Positions 19,522-28,765 of a stretch of 64,000 nt of DNA are shown in pieces. The stretch spans positions 124,001-188,000 of the forward strand of contig JASISA010000022.1 of NCBI GenBank assembly GCA_031771865.1, read 5' to 3'. Positions within the stretch are counted from its first letter, which is position 1, and each line of letters starts with the position of its first letter. The translations under genes and the position numbers were made by a program. The notes below the pieces were generated by a model. It did no database searches and was not told where the DNA came from. It saw only the letters and a program-made list of their open reading frames with translations. The DNA comes from Nothophaeocryptopus gaeumannii. Its lineage: Eukaryota > Ascomycota > Dothideomycetes > Mycosphaerellales > Mycosphaerellaceae.

Positions 19522-20667
19522 ATGGCCCCAGCACTGCAGATATCCATTCCCACCACCTCCGTCGCCGACCCGCCAGACGGTAGAGGCAAGCCCTACACGC
19601 AGTACCACATTGTCCTGCAACTGCCGCTGCGCAAGCTCGAAAATCAGAAGCGATACAATGACTTCGTCGCCCTCCATGATGCCTTGACCACGCAGACGGG
19701 CAGTCCGCCGCCCGCCACCCTTCCCGCCAAGTCGTGGCTCCGCCGGACTGTCAACAGCGAGGCCTTGACCGAAGAGCGCCGCCATGGTCTGGAGCAGTAC
19801 TTGCGAAGCATCATCGACGCCGGCGATGCAAAGTGGCGTAGCAGTAGTGCATGGCGGTCCTTTTTGAATCTCCCCAGCGCAACCGCGGCGACAGCAACTA
19901 GCAGTCCCTCTACGTCAACCGCATCCCAACGACCGGGCAGCGCAGGCCCCATTTCCGATCCCAATCAGTGGCTGGACGCTCACCGGGATCTCAAAACACA
20001 TATACGGGCTGCGCGACAGCAGCTGACGCAAAGAGAAGCCGCAACAACCGCGCAGTCGCAGCATTCCCTCTCAGCCGAGGCCAAAGCCAGCCTGTTACGC
20101 GCCGCAACCTTCATCGCCCAGCTCGAGGATGGCCTCAAGAGCATATCCGCCGCAAGCAAAGGCGATGAGGCCGGGTGGGGAGGCGCAAAACGCCTTGGAG
20201 ACGGCGAGATCAGACGAAGAAAGGATCTCGTAGCCGCTGCGCGGAAGGAAGTAGAAGGTCTTGACGCTGTATCAAAGAGCATGGCGACACAAACAGCCAC
20301 GGCGACGAGTGCTGTCACCTCCGGCGCGGCAGCAACTGCGAGTGATAAAGAGGGGTTATGGAAGGGTACGTCGGCTGCTACAGCGAAACCAGGCGGCAGA
20401 GTGCTTGGGGCACCCCTCAAGGAGACGGAGCGGACACGTGAGCTCGACAACAACGGTGTTCTGCAGCTGCAGCAACAAGTCATGCATGAACAAGAGGGAG
20501 ACGTGCTCGCGCTTGGCAAGACTGTTGCCAAGTTGAAAGACATGGGCATCTTGATTAATGAGGAGCTGTCTGTTCAGAATGAGATGCTAGGCCTGGTTGA
20601 AGAGGACGTGGATCGCGTGCAAGGGAAGATCGATGTGGCGAGGCGGAGAATCAAGAAGATTAGCTGA
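19522..20667 (+). CDS. VAM7: vacuolar Qc-SNARE Vam7-like (PX + SNARE)
   Basis: Intronless, 381 aa. A PX domain fills about residues 5-115; the phosphoinositide-site pattern is LENQKRYNDFVALHDAL, and the SWLRRTV loop follows. A helical middle is rich in Ala/Thr. A single SNARE motif ends the protein (about 315-381), with heptads and a central glutamine in SVQNEML (the Q layer). There is no C-terminal membrane segment, as in Vam7, which is tethered by its PX domain to PI3P on vacuole and late-endosome membranes. Vam7 drives homotypic vacuole fusion with Vam3, Vti1 and Nyv1. Its length is close to the yeast protein (316 aa), allowing for linker growth. The last helix reaches the C terminus, so the gene looks complete. 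Confidence 0.9.
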   Translation: MAPALQISIPTTSVADPPDGRGKPYTQYHIVLQLPLRKLENQKRYNDFVALHDALTTQTGSPPPATLPAKSWLRRTVNSEALTEERRHGLEQYLRSIIDAGDAKWRSSSAWRSFLNLPSATAATATSSPSTSTASQRPGSAGPISDPNQWLDAHRDLKTHIRAARQQLTQREAATTAQSQHSLSAEAKASLLRAATFIAQLEDGLKSISAASKGDEAGWGGAKRLGDGEIRRRKDLVAAARKEVEGLDAVSKSMATQTATATSAVTSGAAATASDKEGLWKGTSAATAKPGGRVLGAPLKETERTRELDNNGVLQLQQQVMHEQEGDVLALGKTVAKLKDMGILINEELSVQNEMLGLVEEDVDRVQGKIDVARRRIKKIS

Positions 20668-20869
20668 AGGAGTGGTGCTCTTCATTGCTCTGCTTACCCG
20701 TTATTAGTGCACATTCAAGTGCGCTGCTGCGGACTGCCATACTCAAAGCCAACACTGGGCGATGCCAAGCATGTAGAGGCCGTCACATTGGGCAAAGAGA
20801 AGACACCAAGGACGTGGACGGTTGCTCATTGCTTGCGACAGTATCTACATGAACTTAGATACAACGAGG

Positions 20870-23800
20870 CTAGTACACCTCGAGAATATACCTCTGCTCC
20901 TCCTTGAGCCTCTCAATCTCCTTGTGTCCATCCTTCTTCTTGCCTTCTGATCTCGCCTCCACCTCAACGGCCTCTTCCAGAACCGACGTAACGTCCGGCA
21001 CAGGCCAAGTCGGGCCACACAGATAAAACGCACCTTCTTCCCTCAGGTAAGCACGACGAATGTCTTGCAACGTCTGACGCATGCGGTCTTGAATGTAAAT
21101 CTTCTGCGGCTGATCACGAGAGAATGCACGACCGAGAAGGGTGATGATACCAGCATCCTGGTACGCTTCCCATTCTTCGCCGTACAAATATTCCTCTCGC
21201 TGGTGGCGCGAACCCATGTATAAGAACACATCACCGATCGGCATGCCCTGTTCTCGCTGCCAAGCGCGCTCCTGAACGAATGCGCGGAAAGGTGCAAGGC
21301 CAGTACCTAAGCCAGCCATGATGATTGGTTGCGTGCTCTTTGGCGGCAACTTCATCACAGATGGCTTCACCGAGACCGTGACTGGAGAGCCCACCGCAAG
21401 GCCGTCGAGGTAACGTGTTGCCTGTCCGAAGCGGTCGCGACCTTTGGGGTCGACCCAGTTGACGGTGACGATGAGGAGGCTGACGCTGTTGGGCGTGACC
21501 TTCTGAGAAGATGCGATAGAATACTCCCTGCGCTTCATGGGATTCACGATGCGGACAATGTCGTGGAAACTGGGGTGAGCGGATGGGAATTCCAGCAGTA
21601 TGTCCGCAAAGGTCACCGTGTCGACCTCAGCACGTCGCTTGAGTTCCAGAGTAGCCTCTTGGTTACCACCAGTGCCCAGCATTAACAATTCGGTCTTTTC
21701 TTTGTCATCCGAGGCAAACTCGCTGAGCATTTCGTAGAACTTCTTGGGTGGGCGACCAAAGATGTCGATATTTTGGAGCAGAGCCTGGTAGACAGTACGG
21801 TTCTCCAACACAGCTGGGTCGTCCCGTGAGGGCACCTCAACAACCTCGTCAGGGTCCAATCCGTACCATATGATGAATTGCTCGATCTCCTCCTTGTTAT
21901 TCTCAGCGTGGATGCCGAGAGCCTCGCCAATCTCGTATTTCACGCCGCTGTCACCGAGATCAAACTCGATGTGGAAGATGTTGCGATCATAAGTCGCGGG
22001 AGTCAATCTTCGGTGTTCTTTGACGTGAGCAATTGCCGTCTTGACACCCAGGTCGGGCCGCAGCGCAGTCTTGGTGCCATATGCTTCCTTGAAGGCAAGC
22101 CCTTTGGCGGCGACCTTCCAGTCGCGCAGAAGTGATGGCGGCTCCTGTTCGATGTTGCTGAAGGGGGCAAAGCTGTTGTAGCTCAAATCCTCTGCAGGAG
22201 GCAAGGCTTCCTCCTCCTCGAGCTCAACTGTCAACCAGATGTCGGGAATGTCGATCTTCTTCAGCGCCTTCTCAAGATCCTGAGCCAAGGCATCAAGTGA
22301 ACCATCGATGGTCTGCAGCTTCTTCAGACCGGTGTCGTACAGCTCTGGTTTGGCCAGTTTGAGGAAAGACAACAAGAGTAAGAAGGCCTCAAGCTCTTCA
22401 TTCTCTTCAACCTTCGGACTGGCAGACGGGTCGAGAGCCCAGAGTGAGAGCTGCTTCGCGGCCGCGAGTTTACGAATAGGACTCTTGAGCTTCTTTTCGA
22501 CGTCTTCTTCTTTCCATCCCGGAAGCTTGAGAAGTACTGTGCCCTGGGGTTTGATGCTTTCAAATACAGATATGTCTTTGAGAAGACTCTCCGCACCAAC
22601 AACCACAACATCGGCGTCTTTGATACTGTACGCAGACTCAATGCTCTTTGGCGACGATCGCAGGTCAGTCCTCAAAGCGCCACCTTGTACGAGATTGTCG
22701 TGACCCGTGCGAACAGTGATGTTGAGCGCACTATCATCCGACAGCAACTGACCGAGCATGACTGGAGCGTGGGCGCTCTTGCTGGCATCGACATCCCAGA
22801 ATGTATACTGCTCGGTGTCCTTGGCTGTGAGGGATAGTATGGAACGCTTTTCCTCCGAAACGGTATTTGCTTGCTGAAACACAGACCCGATCTTGGCCAC
22901 AGTCCAGACAGTATCACGAGCATATTTGATGTCGTAAACGCTTGGAGCCTTGGCGGTGGGAGCACTCTGGAAGTTAACGGCAGCGAGGACGTCAGCATAG
23001 AGACTGCTCGTCACGCTGGTGTCAATCGCGCTTGGCTGGTCCTTCACCTGGCCAAGAACGGTGATTTGCTGCACTGTCGGGGGCAGAACGGCCAGAAACT
23101 CTTCCTCAATGAAGGGACGATACACCCGAACAGTAACAACGCCGACCTGAACGTCCTGCTGAGCGAGGGCGTCAGCAACTTGGGAGGCCAGGCTGGACTC
23201 GACGGTGCCGAAGACTACCACGACACTGGTGGGCGATGGGTGGCCGTGGTATTCAAATGCCTTGTACTCGGTTCCTAGCTCGGCGTTGAATGCCAAAAGC
23301 AGCTTTGAAACCTTGCCTTCATTCGTGAGTCGCTTTGAGTGCAAGTCCTCACTAACAGCCGCCAAGACGGTGTCGTAAGTACGCTTCAAACTGGCCACAC
23401 TGAGCACATCAATCACACGGGTAGTTTCGCGACCAACGGTGATGCCGTCGTAGGTGTGTATGCTTGGGAGAATAGAGGCCATGAGCGTCGAGAGCAGGGA
23501 CATGTGCTGAATCTCAAAGGCATTGCGGCTCGAGAGCAGACCCATTCCGAGCTCGTCGGCCAGGGTCAGGGCGGCTTCGTAGTCGGTCACCAGGCCCGTC
23601 TGCGAATCGGCAGCGTAGTCAACAGCAGCGACTTGTAGAGCGGTGGGATTGGCCACGTCATAGAGCAGGCTCAACTGATCGAGCTGCGGGCGCAGATGGT
23701 GCAAGCTGCCGGCGCTGGCGATGATAGACTGTGGCACGTGTCTCTTGGCCAGATCGAAGTCTGGGCTGAACATGTAGCCAAGCGCCAGACTGCCAGCGCC

Positions 23801-24142
23801 CTGGCGGGTGTCGAGAGGCAGCACGTCGGTGACGGCGTTGTAGGCATTGGGCAGCTGGTCCTGCTTCCACGCGCGGGCGGCGACATCGAGATCGAAGGAC
23901 TCGGGCGAGTAAGTGAAGAGTTTGTCCGAGAGGGCATATGCAACCTGCTGCACCAGCGTCTGCGCTGTTACATACGTCGGGCCTGCCAGCGCCGGGAGCG
24001 ACACGGCCTGTCTGAACGGCAGCGCGGTGGACGTTGCAGGCGTCGCCGCTGCTGGGCTCGATTTGCCGTCCCGTGTCGTCGTCGCTGTCGTCGTCGTCGT
24101 CGTGGCAGGGCCGACGCTATCGGCTGTTTGCAGCTGCACCAT
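20870..24142 (-). CDS. MET10: assimilatory sulfite reductase (NADPH) flavoprotein, alpha subunit
   Basis: Intronless, 1090 aa from the ATG at 24142 (the frame extends to a TTG). The N-terminal 600 residues are the pyruvate-ferredoxin-oxidoreductase-like region typical of fungal Met10. An FAD-binding module follows, with RREYSIASSQ near 870. Then comes the NADPH-binding module with GLGTGLAPFRAF near 940, YMGSRHQREEYLYGEEW and YLCGPTWPVPDV, ending in an aromatic residue (EVY) that stacks on FAD in this reductase family. The enzyme passes electrons from NADPH through FAD to the sirohaem subunit (Met5), which reduces sulfite to sulfide for cysteine and methionine. Met5 is not in this window. Yeast Met10 is 1035 aa, so the length fits. 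The 3' end lies 202 bp from the VAM7-like gene, in convergent order. Confidence 0.96.
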   Translation of the reverse strand: MVQLQTADSVGPATTTTTTATTTRDGKSSPAAATPATSTALPFRQAVSLPALAGPTYVTAQTLVQQVAYALSDKLFTYSPESFDLDVAARAWKQDQLPNAYNAVTDVLPLDTRQGAGSLALGYMFSPDFDLAKRHVPQSIIASAGSLHHLRPQLDQLSLLYDVANPTALQVAAVDYAADSQTGLVTDYEAALTLADELGMGLLSSRNAFEIQHMSLLSTLMASILPSIHTYDGITVGRETTRVIDVLSVASLKRTYDTVLAAVSEDLHSKRLTNEGKVSKLLLAFNAELGTEYKAFEYHGHPSPTSVVVVFGTVESSLASQVADALAQQDVQVGVVTVRVYRPFIEEEFLAVLPPTVQQITVLGQVKDQPSAIDTSVTSSLYADVLAAVNFQSAPTAKAPSVYDIKYARDTVWTVAKIGSVFQQANTVSEEKRSILSLTAKDTEQYTFWDVDASKSAHAPVMLGQLLSDDSALNITVRTGHDNLVQGGALRTDLRSSPKSIESAYSIKDADVVVVGAESLLKDISVFESIKPQGTVLLKLPGWKEEDVEKKLKSPIRKLAAAKQLSLWALDPSASPKVEENEELEAFLLLLSFLKLAKPELYDTGLKKLQTIDGSLDALAQDLEKALKKIDIPDIWLTVELEEEEALPPAEDLSYNSFAPFSNIEQEPPSLLRDWKVAAKGLAFKEAYGTKTALRPDLGVKTAIAHVKEHRRLTPATYDRNIFHIEFDLGDSGVKYEIGEALGIHAENNKEEIEQFIIWYGLDPDEVVEVPSRDDPAVLENRTVYQALLQNIDIFGRPPKKFYEMLSEFASDDKEKTELLMLGTGGNQEATLELKRRAEVDTVTFADILLEFPSAHPSFHDIVRIVNPMKRREYSIASSQKVTPNSVSLLIVTVNWVDPKGRDRFGQATRYLDGLAVGSPVTVSVKPSVMKLPPKSTQPIIMAGLGTGLAPFRAFVQERAWQREQGMPIGDVFLYMGSRHQREEYLYGEEWEAYQDAGIITLLGRAFSRDQPQKIYIQDRMRQTLQDIRRAYLREEGAFYLCGPTWPVPDVTSVLEEAVEVEARSEGKKKDGHKEIERLKEEQRYILEVY

Positions 24143-25095
24143 AATGCCGGCGCGGACGGAGGGAGGAAGGGAGAGAGGGGCCTCTCTGCCTCGTGGGTAC
24201 AACAGCGGTGACTACGGTGGGCGGTGCTGCTGTCTCTGGGCGTGTAGAAAGAAGTTGGCTTCGAATACGTCTAACAAAGGTGCCTCGTGCCTCGCAGGGT
24301 CAAAGACAAAGACAAAGACACAACGACAAGCAAGGAAGCTCTACAGTAAGCAGATCTGGACGCCACCTCATTCACATGCGCTTGCGAGAAAAATTGGGCG
24401 ACTGCTCCGACAGCGGATGCATGCGTACAGAGTGAGGTAGTCTAGCCTTGCATGTATTCATGTATTGTATTGGCGGCAGTATTGCGCCATCGACTCCCAC
24501 GGTTCGCGCCGCCCGGCCGTATTCTAGGTCGCTCGACAGCACCGAGGCACGCATCAATAATAATGTTGTGTACTTGGAGCACCGGGGCAAAAGCGAGTGG
24601 TGCCAGGCTCCGTCCTGTGAGTCCTGAAGCTACATATACAAACACTCATGGCCGTCTCCATTCGTAGCGAAGGAACAGAAAAGCGCGACAGAGTCCGTGA
24701 TGGGGCTCTATTAGGAAATACTGCCTCGGAATGTTCACGCAGCCAGCTGCATCTACATATTGCAGGTCACGCACGTGGCGGCCACGTTTGGGTCCATTAT
24801 TGAGGGGTACAGCCCATGCTCAATGCCGACGCAGTCGCATCAAATGCCATATATACATCGCTATAATACTGACGTAGCCGGGGGTATAAAGTCTTGACCT
24901 TCTGTCAAGCGCGCCTCCACGATGCCCTTGAAATTCTGCTAATTCCATGCTCGTTGCAACACCACAGCTACCGGTCTTCCCGTCTCCAGCTCCCCCGGAG
25001 CAGTGGAGTTGACGGAAAAGAGATCCAACTCACGAGAGTCGCAGAGAATTCATCGTCCTCCACGGCAACGCCTTCTTTTAGGAGACTTGTCCATG
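24143..25095. other. intergenic, MET10 promoter and flank
   Basis: About 950 bp with no supported gene. The part next to 24143 is the MET10 leader and promoter; I did not find a clean palindromic sulfur-regulator (Cys3/MetR) site by eye. The rest shows only short frames on both strands. Confidence 0.5.
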
Positions 25096-25903
25096 CTATT
25101 GCACGCCTGATGGATAATCCTCTAGCGGTCCGCTCGTCGCGCTCATGCCGGCGGCCGTTTCCTTTGGATCGACCACAGCTGGTGTTTCCGTACTAACTGC
25201 TACTTTCTCCTCCACCGCTGCTGGGGCTGCGGCTTTGGTGTCAGTCCCATTCGATGGGGCTGTGCCCGTGGGAGCAGGTTCGGTCGCGTCTCCTTTTGTA
25301 GCTGTTCTGCGCGTCAGTCCGAGTCCTGTCACAAGCTAGAAGCTGCTCAATTCCCACCTGTCGAGTCCGACGGCTCTGTAGGCGCATCGTTCTTGGGTGG
25401 GACTGCCGGCGGGGTATCCTTGTCACCTCTTGTCCCCATTATGCCATCTGCTTTTACTGCGGTCGTTGCGGTCGTTGCGGGCTGCACATTCGCGGCAGCG
25501 GCAGCGCTTGGTGCCGCGGGAAGCTCTGCATCCCTCGTTGGGGGAAGCTGCTTGTTGGTGTCGGGCGCAGTGGTGGGAGCATTGGTGGGCGCGTTGTTAG
25601 GCTCCCCGGCGGCAGCTGACGCTGGAGCCACAGATGAGGCCGGCAGCTGGTTTGGAATGGGAGAGGTGGGAGCAGGAGCTTCAGCCGGGGTCGCGGTGGG
25701 TTTGGTCTGCTGCTGTTTCTTGCCTTTGCCGCGTTTGAAGATGCCCTTCAGAAGGCCCTTGACCTTGTCAACAGCATCGGGAGCTGCGATGGTCGTCAGT
25801 CAGCTGGTCTCTGGCGCTGCCTGCGCATCGCGCCCAGCTTGACTCGGCCCACAGCATGCCGAGGGCTACGAACGTGGCGGGAGTACTCACGAACGCCGGG
25901 CAT
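25096..25903 (-). CDS. Ala/Pro/Thr-rich hypothetical protein
   Basis: A three-exon model on the minus strand: 25891-25903 (13 nt), 25358-25783 and 25096-25301, giving 214 aa. The start is MPGV, then PDAVDKVKGLLKGIFKRGKGKK, a short amphipathic, lysine-rich helix. The remaining 180 residues are low-complexity Ala/Pro/Thr. Both introns have good GTGAGT or GTGGGA donors and CAG acceptors, and phases match only with the acceptor ending AACAG at 25302. Two long same-strand frames merge into one protein this way, which supports a real gene. The helix may bind membranes, but no known domain is recognised and no function can be given. Initiation within a 13-nt exon is the weakest part of the model. 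Confidence 0.55.
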
Positions 25904-27154
25904 TGGTGCTGCGCAGACCTGGAGGGACTGGAAGTGTTTGAATCGAGTGGTGGGAGGTACTGGTAGTCGGCCGTCGGACCGGAGCGTCGGCGTCGGTCAC
26001 TAGACTACGAGCCGGGTGTTGACTCGTGGAAAGGTTGGTTGCATGCAAAAGGTGACGCTGGTGCTGGGGGCGGGTCACTGGCGATTCAGACACGACAGGT
26101 CCAGGTCCAGGTCCAGGTCCAGTTGCGGATGGTCGTCGTGGATGCGTGCGTGTAAGTATCAGGAGTTGAGAACTGCGAGCTTGCGCCTGCGCCTTCCCGG
26201 ACTCTAGCTTACTTCGATATATCTTAAATACATAGGAGCGTCAATTGCTCTTCAGCAAGGATCACGTTACGAGCAGATGGCGGACGGAAATGAGGCCAAG
26301 ACACGACACTCTAGGGACATGACCTACACCAGCTAGTTACAAGTATTCCACGCTCTAGGTACGCGATAGCAGGCAGCCCAGCTTACTCGATCCATCGCCG
26401 CCGTCCGTCGTCGAGATCACGATCGTAAGGGCAGTTGAACTTGCTGGATCTGCCTATCCATCCATTCTGCGGGAGCATTCGCAAGCGCAGTCGAGCTACA
26501 GTCTACAGAGAGATCACATTTCGCTTTTCTGCCTGGCCAGGAAGCAGGGACCAAAAAAGCTTGCATTGCTCGAGCTATCCATGCACATCGGTGCGAGAAG
26601 ATCTTGGCCAATAAGACGAGCTGCAAGAAGTATCGATGTGCCTGGTCGCGGGCAGTGGAACTCCTTTTTCAAAGCGCAGACAAACCCCTGTGATTTAACA
26701 GCATTCGCCTCAATCATTCAGCTCTGGCTCATTGCTCTCCAAAAATGAAATCGCTGAAGCGATGAGTTATTACAACCGACAAGGCCTGTTGAGACTGACG
26801 AGTGCACACCGACAATCGTGACAACTCATGGCTTAAACTGAGCTGAGGCAGTTGTTGATAGCGTCGAGGATTTTCCTAAGCTGCCGCGCCGGATCTAGTC
26901 GATCTTTTGGCCACATGGAGAACCAAATTCGCCCGCGACTAGTGATGGATTCTACGCCAAAGCAACCTGCTCCAACAGCGGCAGGCGTCCAGCGACCTGT
27001 GCTTGCCATCAGTGATCATAACAATGGACGCATTCCTCCCCGTGGATTGTGATTGCTTGGTCTTGGGTGCACACTCTTTCGCGCTGACTTCGTGAGCATC
27101 AGGTTGATGCTCGCATGCGTGTTGATGTGACCAGCTGACTCGAAGCTCATATCC
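25904..27154. other. intergenic
   Basis: About 1.25 kb without a supported gene. It holds the short CAGGTC repeat and otherwise small overlapping frames on both strands. The right end is downstream of the PTPA gene. Confidence 0.5.
26096..26122. repeat. hexamer tandem repeat CCAGGT
   Basis: About 4.5 perfect copies of CCAGGT. It is a short microsatellite upstream of the Ala/Pro-rich gene; no role is evident. Confidence 0.8.
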
Positions 27155-28387
27155 TCATGACGAAGGGGTCCAAGGCGCGCGTGTCGAAGGGACGCCAGTG
27201 CTCGCCGGCACTTGTGGCCGTCCAACACCGCTTGAACGTGACCATGGAGCGCTAGTCCCCGAAATCCCTTCTCTAGAAATGCTTGGGCCTCGAGCAGTAG
27301 CGGCAGGTTGCTGTTGAGCATGAATCGTGGCAGGCGCGCTGCCCGCGTTCGGGTCTCTCTCCCATCGAAAAAGACTTCCGAACGGGAAGTGCTGCACCAC
27401 GGGGAATTTGCCCAGAACTTCAGCAGCATACATCTTCAACATGCCCTTGTTGATCTTGCCCCACCCGTCCTTGATACCGCTGATATCGTATAGCACAGGC
27501 GAATGCTCCCAAAAGGGGCCCTTTTTGACGTCGTAGATAAATTGAATCGCGGAGAAGTACAAGTTGCTGTCTTGCAATTCAGACACCTTGAATTTATTGG
27601 TCACAGCGCTTGGCGATGGCGCTGTTGATAGCGAACCCTCAGTCGGCAGGGTTGAGGAGCGATCTTGGGAGGAGATACCGGGTCCAAGCTGGGCAGAACC
27701 GAAGATGTAAGGCAGGAAACTGTGATCGTCCAGACCCCAAACGCCGTGAGACCCTGCAGGCTCAAGTGTGTAAGTAAGAATGAGCCGGCGGACCAGGCAC
27801 AGGTACGGTTGAAGGACACCAAGCACGATCGCTCTTTCTTGGCCAACTTCAAAGAAGCCTACTTTCCACAGACTGCCCAGAAATGCCAGAAAGTTGAGCT
27901 CGTGTCCTGTGCCGTAGTCGAGTCTCTGAGCGCTGCCAAAGCTGCTAAGCAAGTATGCTCCGAGCTCCTCGACAAATGCAGATTGAATTTGCTCGCTGAC
28001 TGAGTGCGAGACTTTGCTGAGCAGGTGCGATTCAATAAGGCCAGGCGTTGCGTCTTCAGCCAGATGGATCCATTTACGAAAGGCGACGTTGCCGAATCTT
28101 CTCGGTCCAGTGTCAGGAGGGGCCTGTTCTATGAGACTCTCCAAATTCTGCAGGAGGAGCTGCACTCCCTCAACATCAGGAGCATGAGAAGCGTCGTCAA
28201 GCGTGGATGCTGCCCAGTCGCCATCGGGCGTGTTGCGTGGGAACATGGAGCGTGTGAGTTGGACCAGCCATGTTGTCAAATCTCGGTAAGCCGTTGACGA
28301 AAAGAAGAAGCCGAGATCCTCGCCGTCGTTGATTTTCTTCGTTGGCACAGCAAAATCGTGCGAGGCGAGGTATTCGATTCTTTCCAT
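27155..28387 (-). CDS. PP2A activator, peptidyl-prolyl isomerase of the PTPA/RRD family
   Basis: Intronless, 410 aa from the ATG at 28387. The frame runs on to 28630, but MERIEYLASHDFAVPTKKIN is the family start. Conserved blocks are FRSSTAY-like FFSSTAYRDLTTWLVQLTRSMFP, FGNVAFRKW, ELGAYLLSSFG, DYGTGHELNFLAFL, GVWGLDDHSFLPYIFGSAQL and GKFPVVQHFPFGSLF. The C terminus has two APW motifs, as in fungal homologs. PTPA proteins (yeast Rrd1 and Rrd2) assist activation of PP2A-type phosphatase catalytic subunits and have prolyl isomerase activity. I cannot tell Rrd1 from Rrd2 with certainty. Its divergent neighbour is the AT-hook protein gene, 378 bp away. Confidence 0.93.
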   Translation of the reverse strand: MERIEYLASHDFAVPTKKINDGEDLGFFFSSTAYRDLTTWLVQLTRSMFPRNTPDGDWAASTLDDASHAPDVEGVQLLLQNLESLIEQAPPDTGPRRFGNVAFRKWIHLAEDATPGLIESHLLSKVSHSVSEQIQSAFVEELGAYLLSSFGSAQRLDYGTGHELNFLAFLGSLWKVGFFEVGQERAIVLGVLQPYLCLVRRLILTYTLEPAGSHGVWGLDDHSFLPYIFGSAQLGPGISSQDRSSTLPTEGSLSTAPSPSAVTNKFKVSELQDSNLYFSAIQFIYDVKKGPFWEHSPVLYDISGIKDGWGKINKGMLKMYAAEVLGKFPVVQHFPFGSLFRWERDPNAGSAPATIHAQQQPAATARGPSISREGISGTSAPWSRSSGVGRPQVPASTGVPSTRAPWTPSS

Positions 28388-28765
28388 GGGCGTTGTTGCG
28401 GCAGTCGCTGTAGTTGTTGATTGAACTGCACAGCCAAGCCATAAGCCATGTGCCAGCAGGCTCAGCGACCCGGGCCTGCGACTGCCGCTCGGGATCAGCA
28501 TCAGCATCCGATTGGTCGCGTGAGCAGACGCTCCCCAGACAACGACGAACCTAATACTGTACCTCCTAAGGTGGTCGAGCTCCTCAACTACATGGCCTCG
28601 AAGTAGTCTAAGACTTCTCCACCACTGCACGACCTACCTTACTTACGCTCCCACGGACTGCGGAGCTGCTTCCAGCTTTCGGCTGCTTCCCGACAAGGCT
28701 GGACAGTCGGGTGCGCGGCATTTCCAATTGACGTCGACAGATGTTCCGGATGTGAAGGCAGCTCA
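28388..28765. promoter_or_regulatory. divergent promoter, PTPA and the AT-hook gene
   Basis: 378 bp between divergent ATGs. No separate gene or clear element is seen. Confidence 0.5.
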
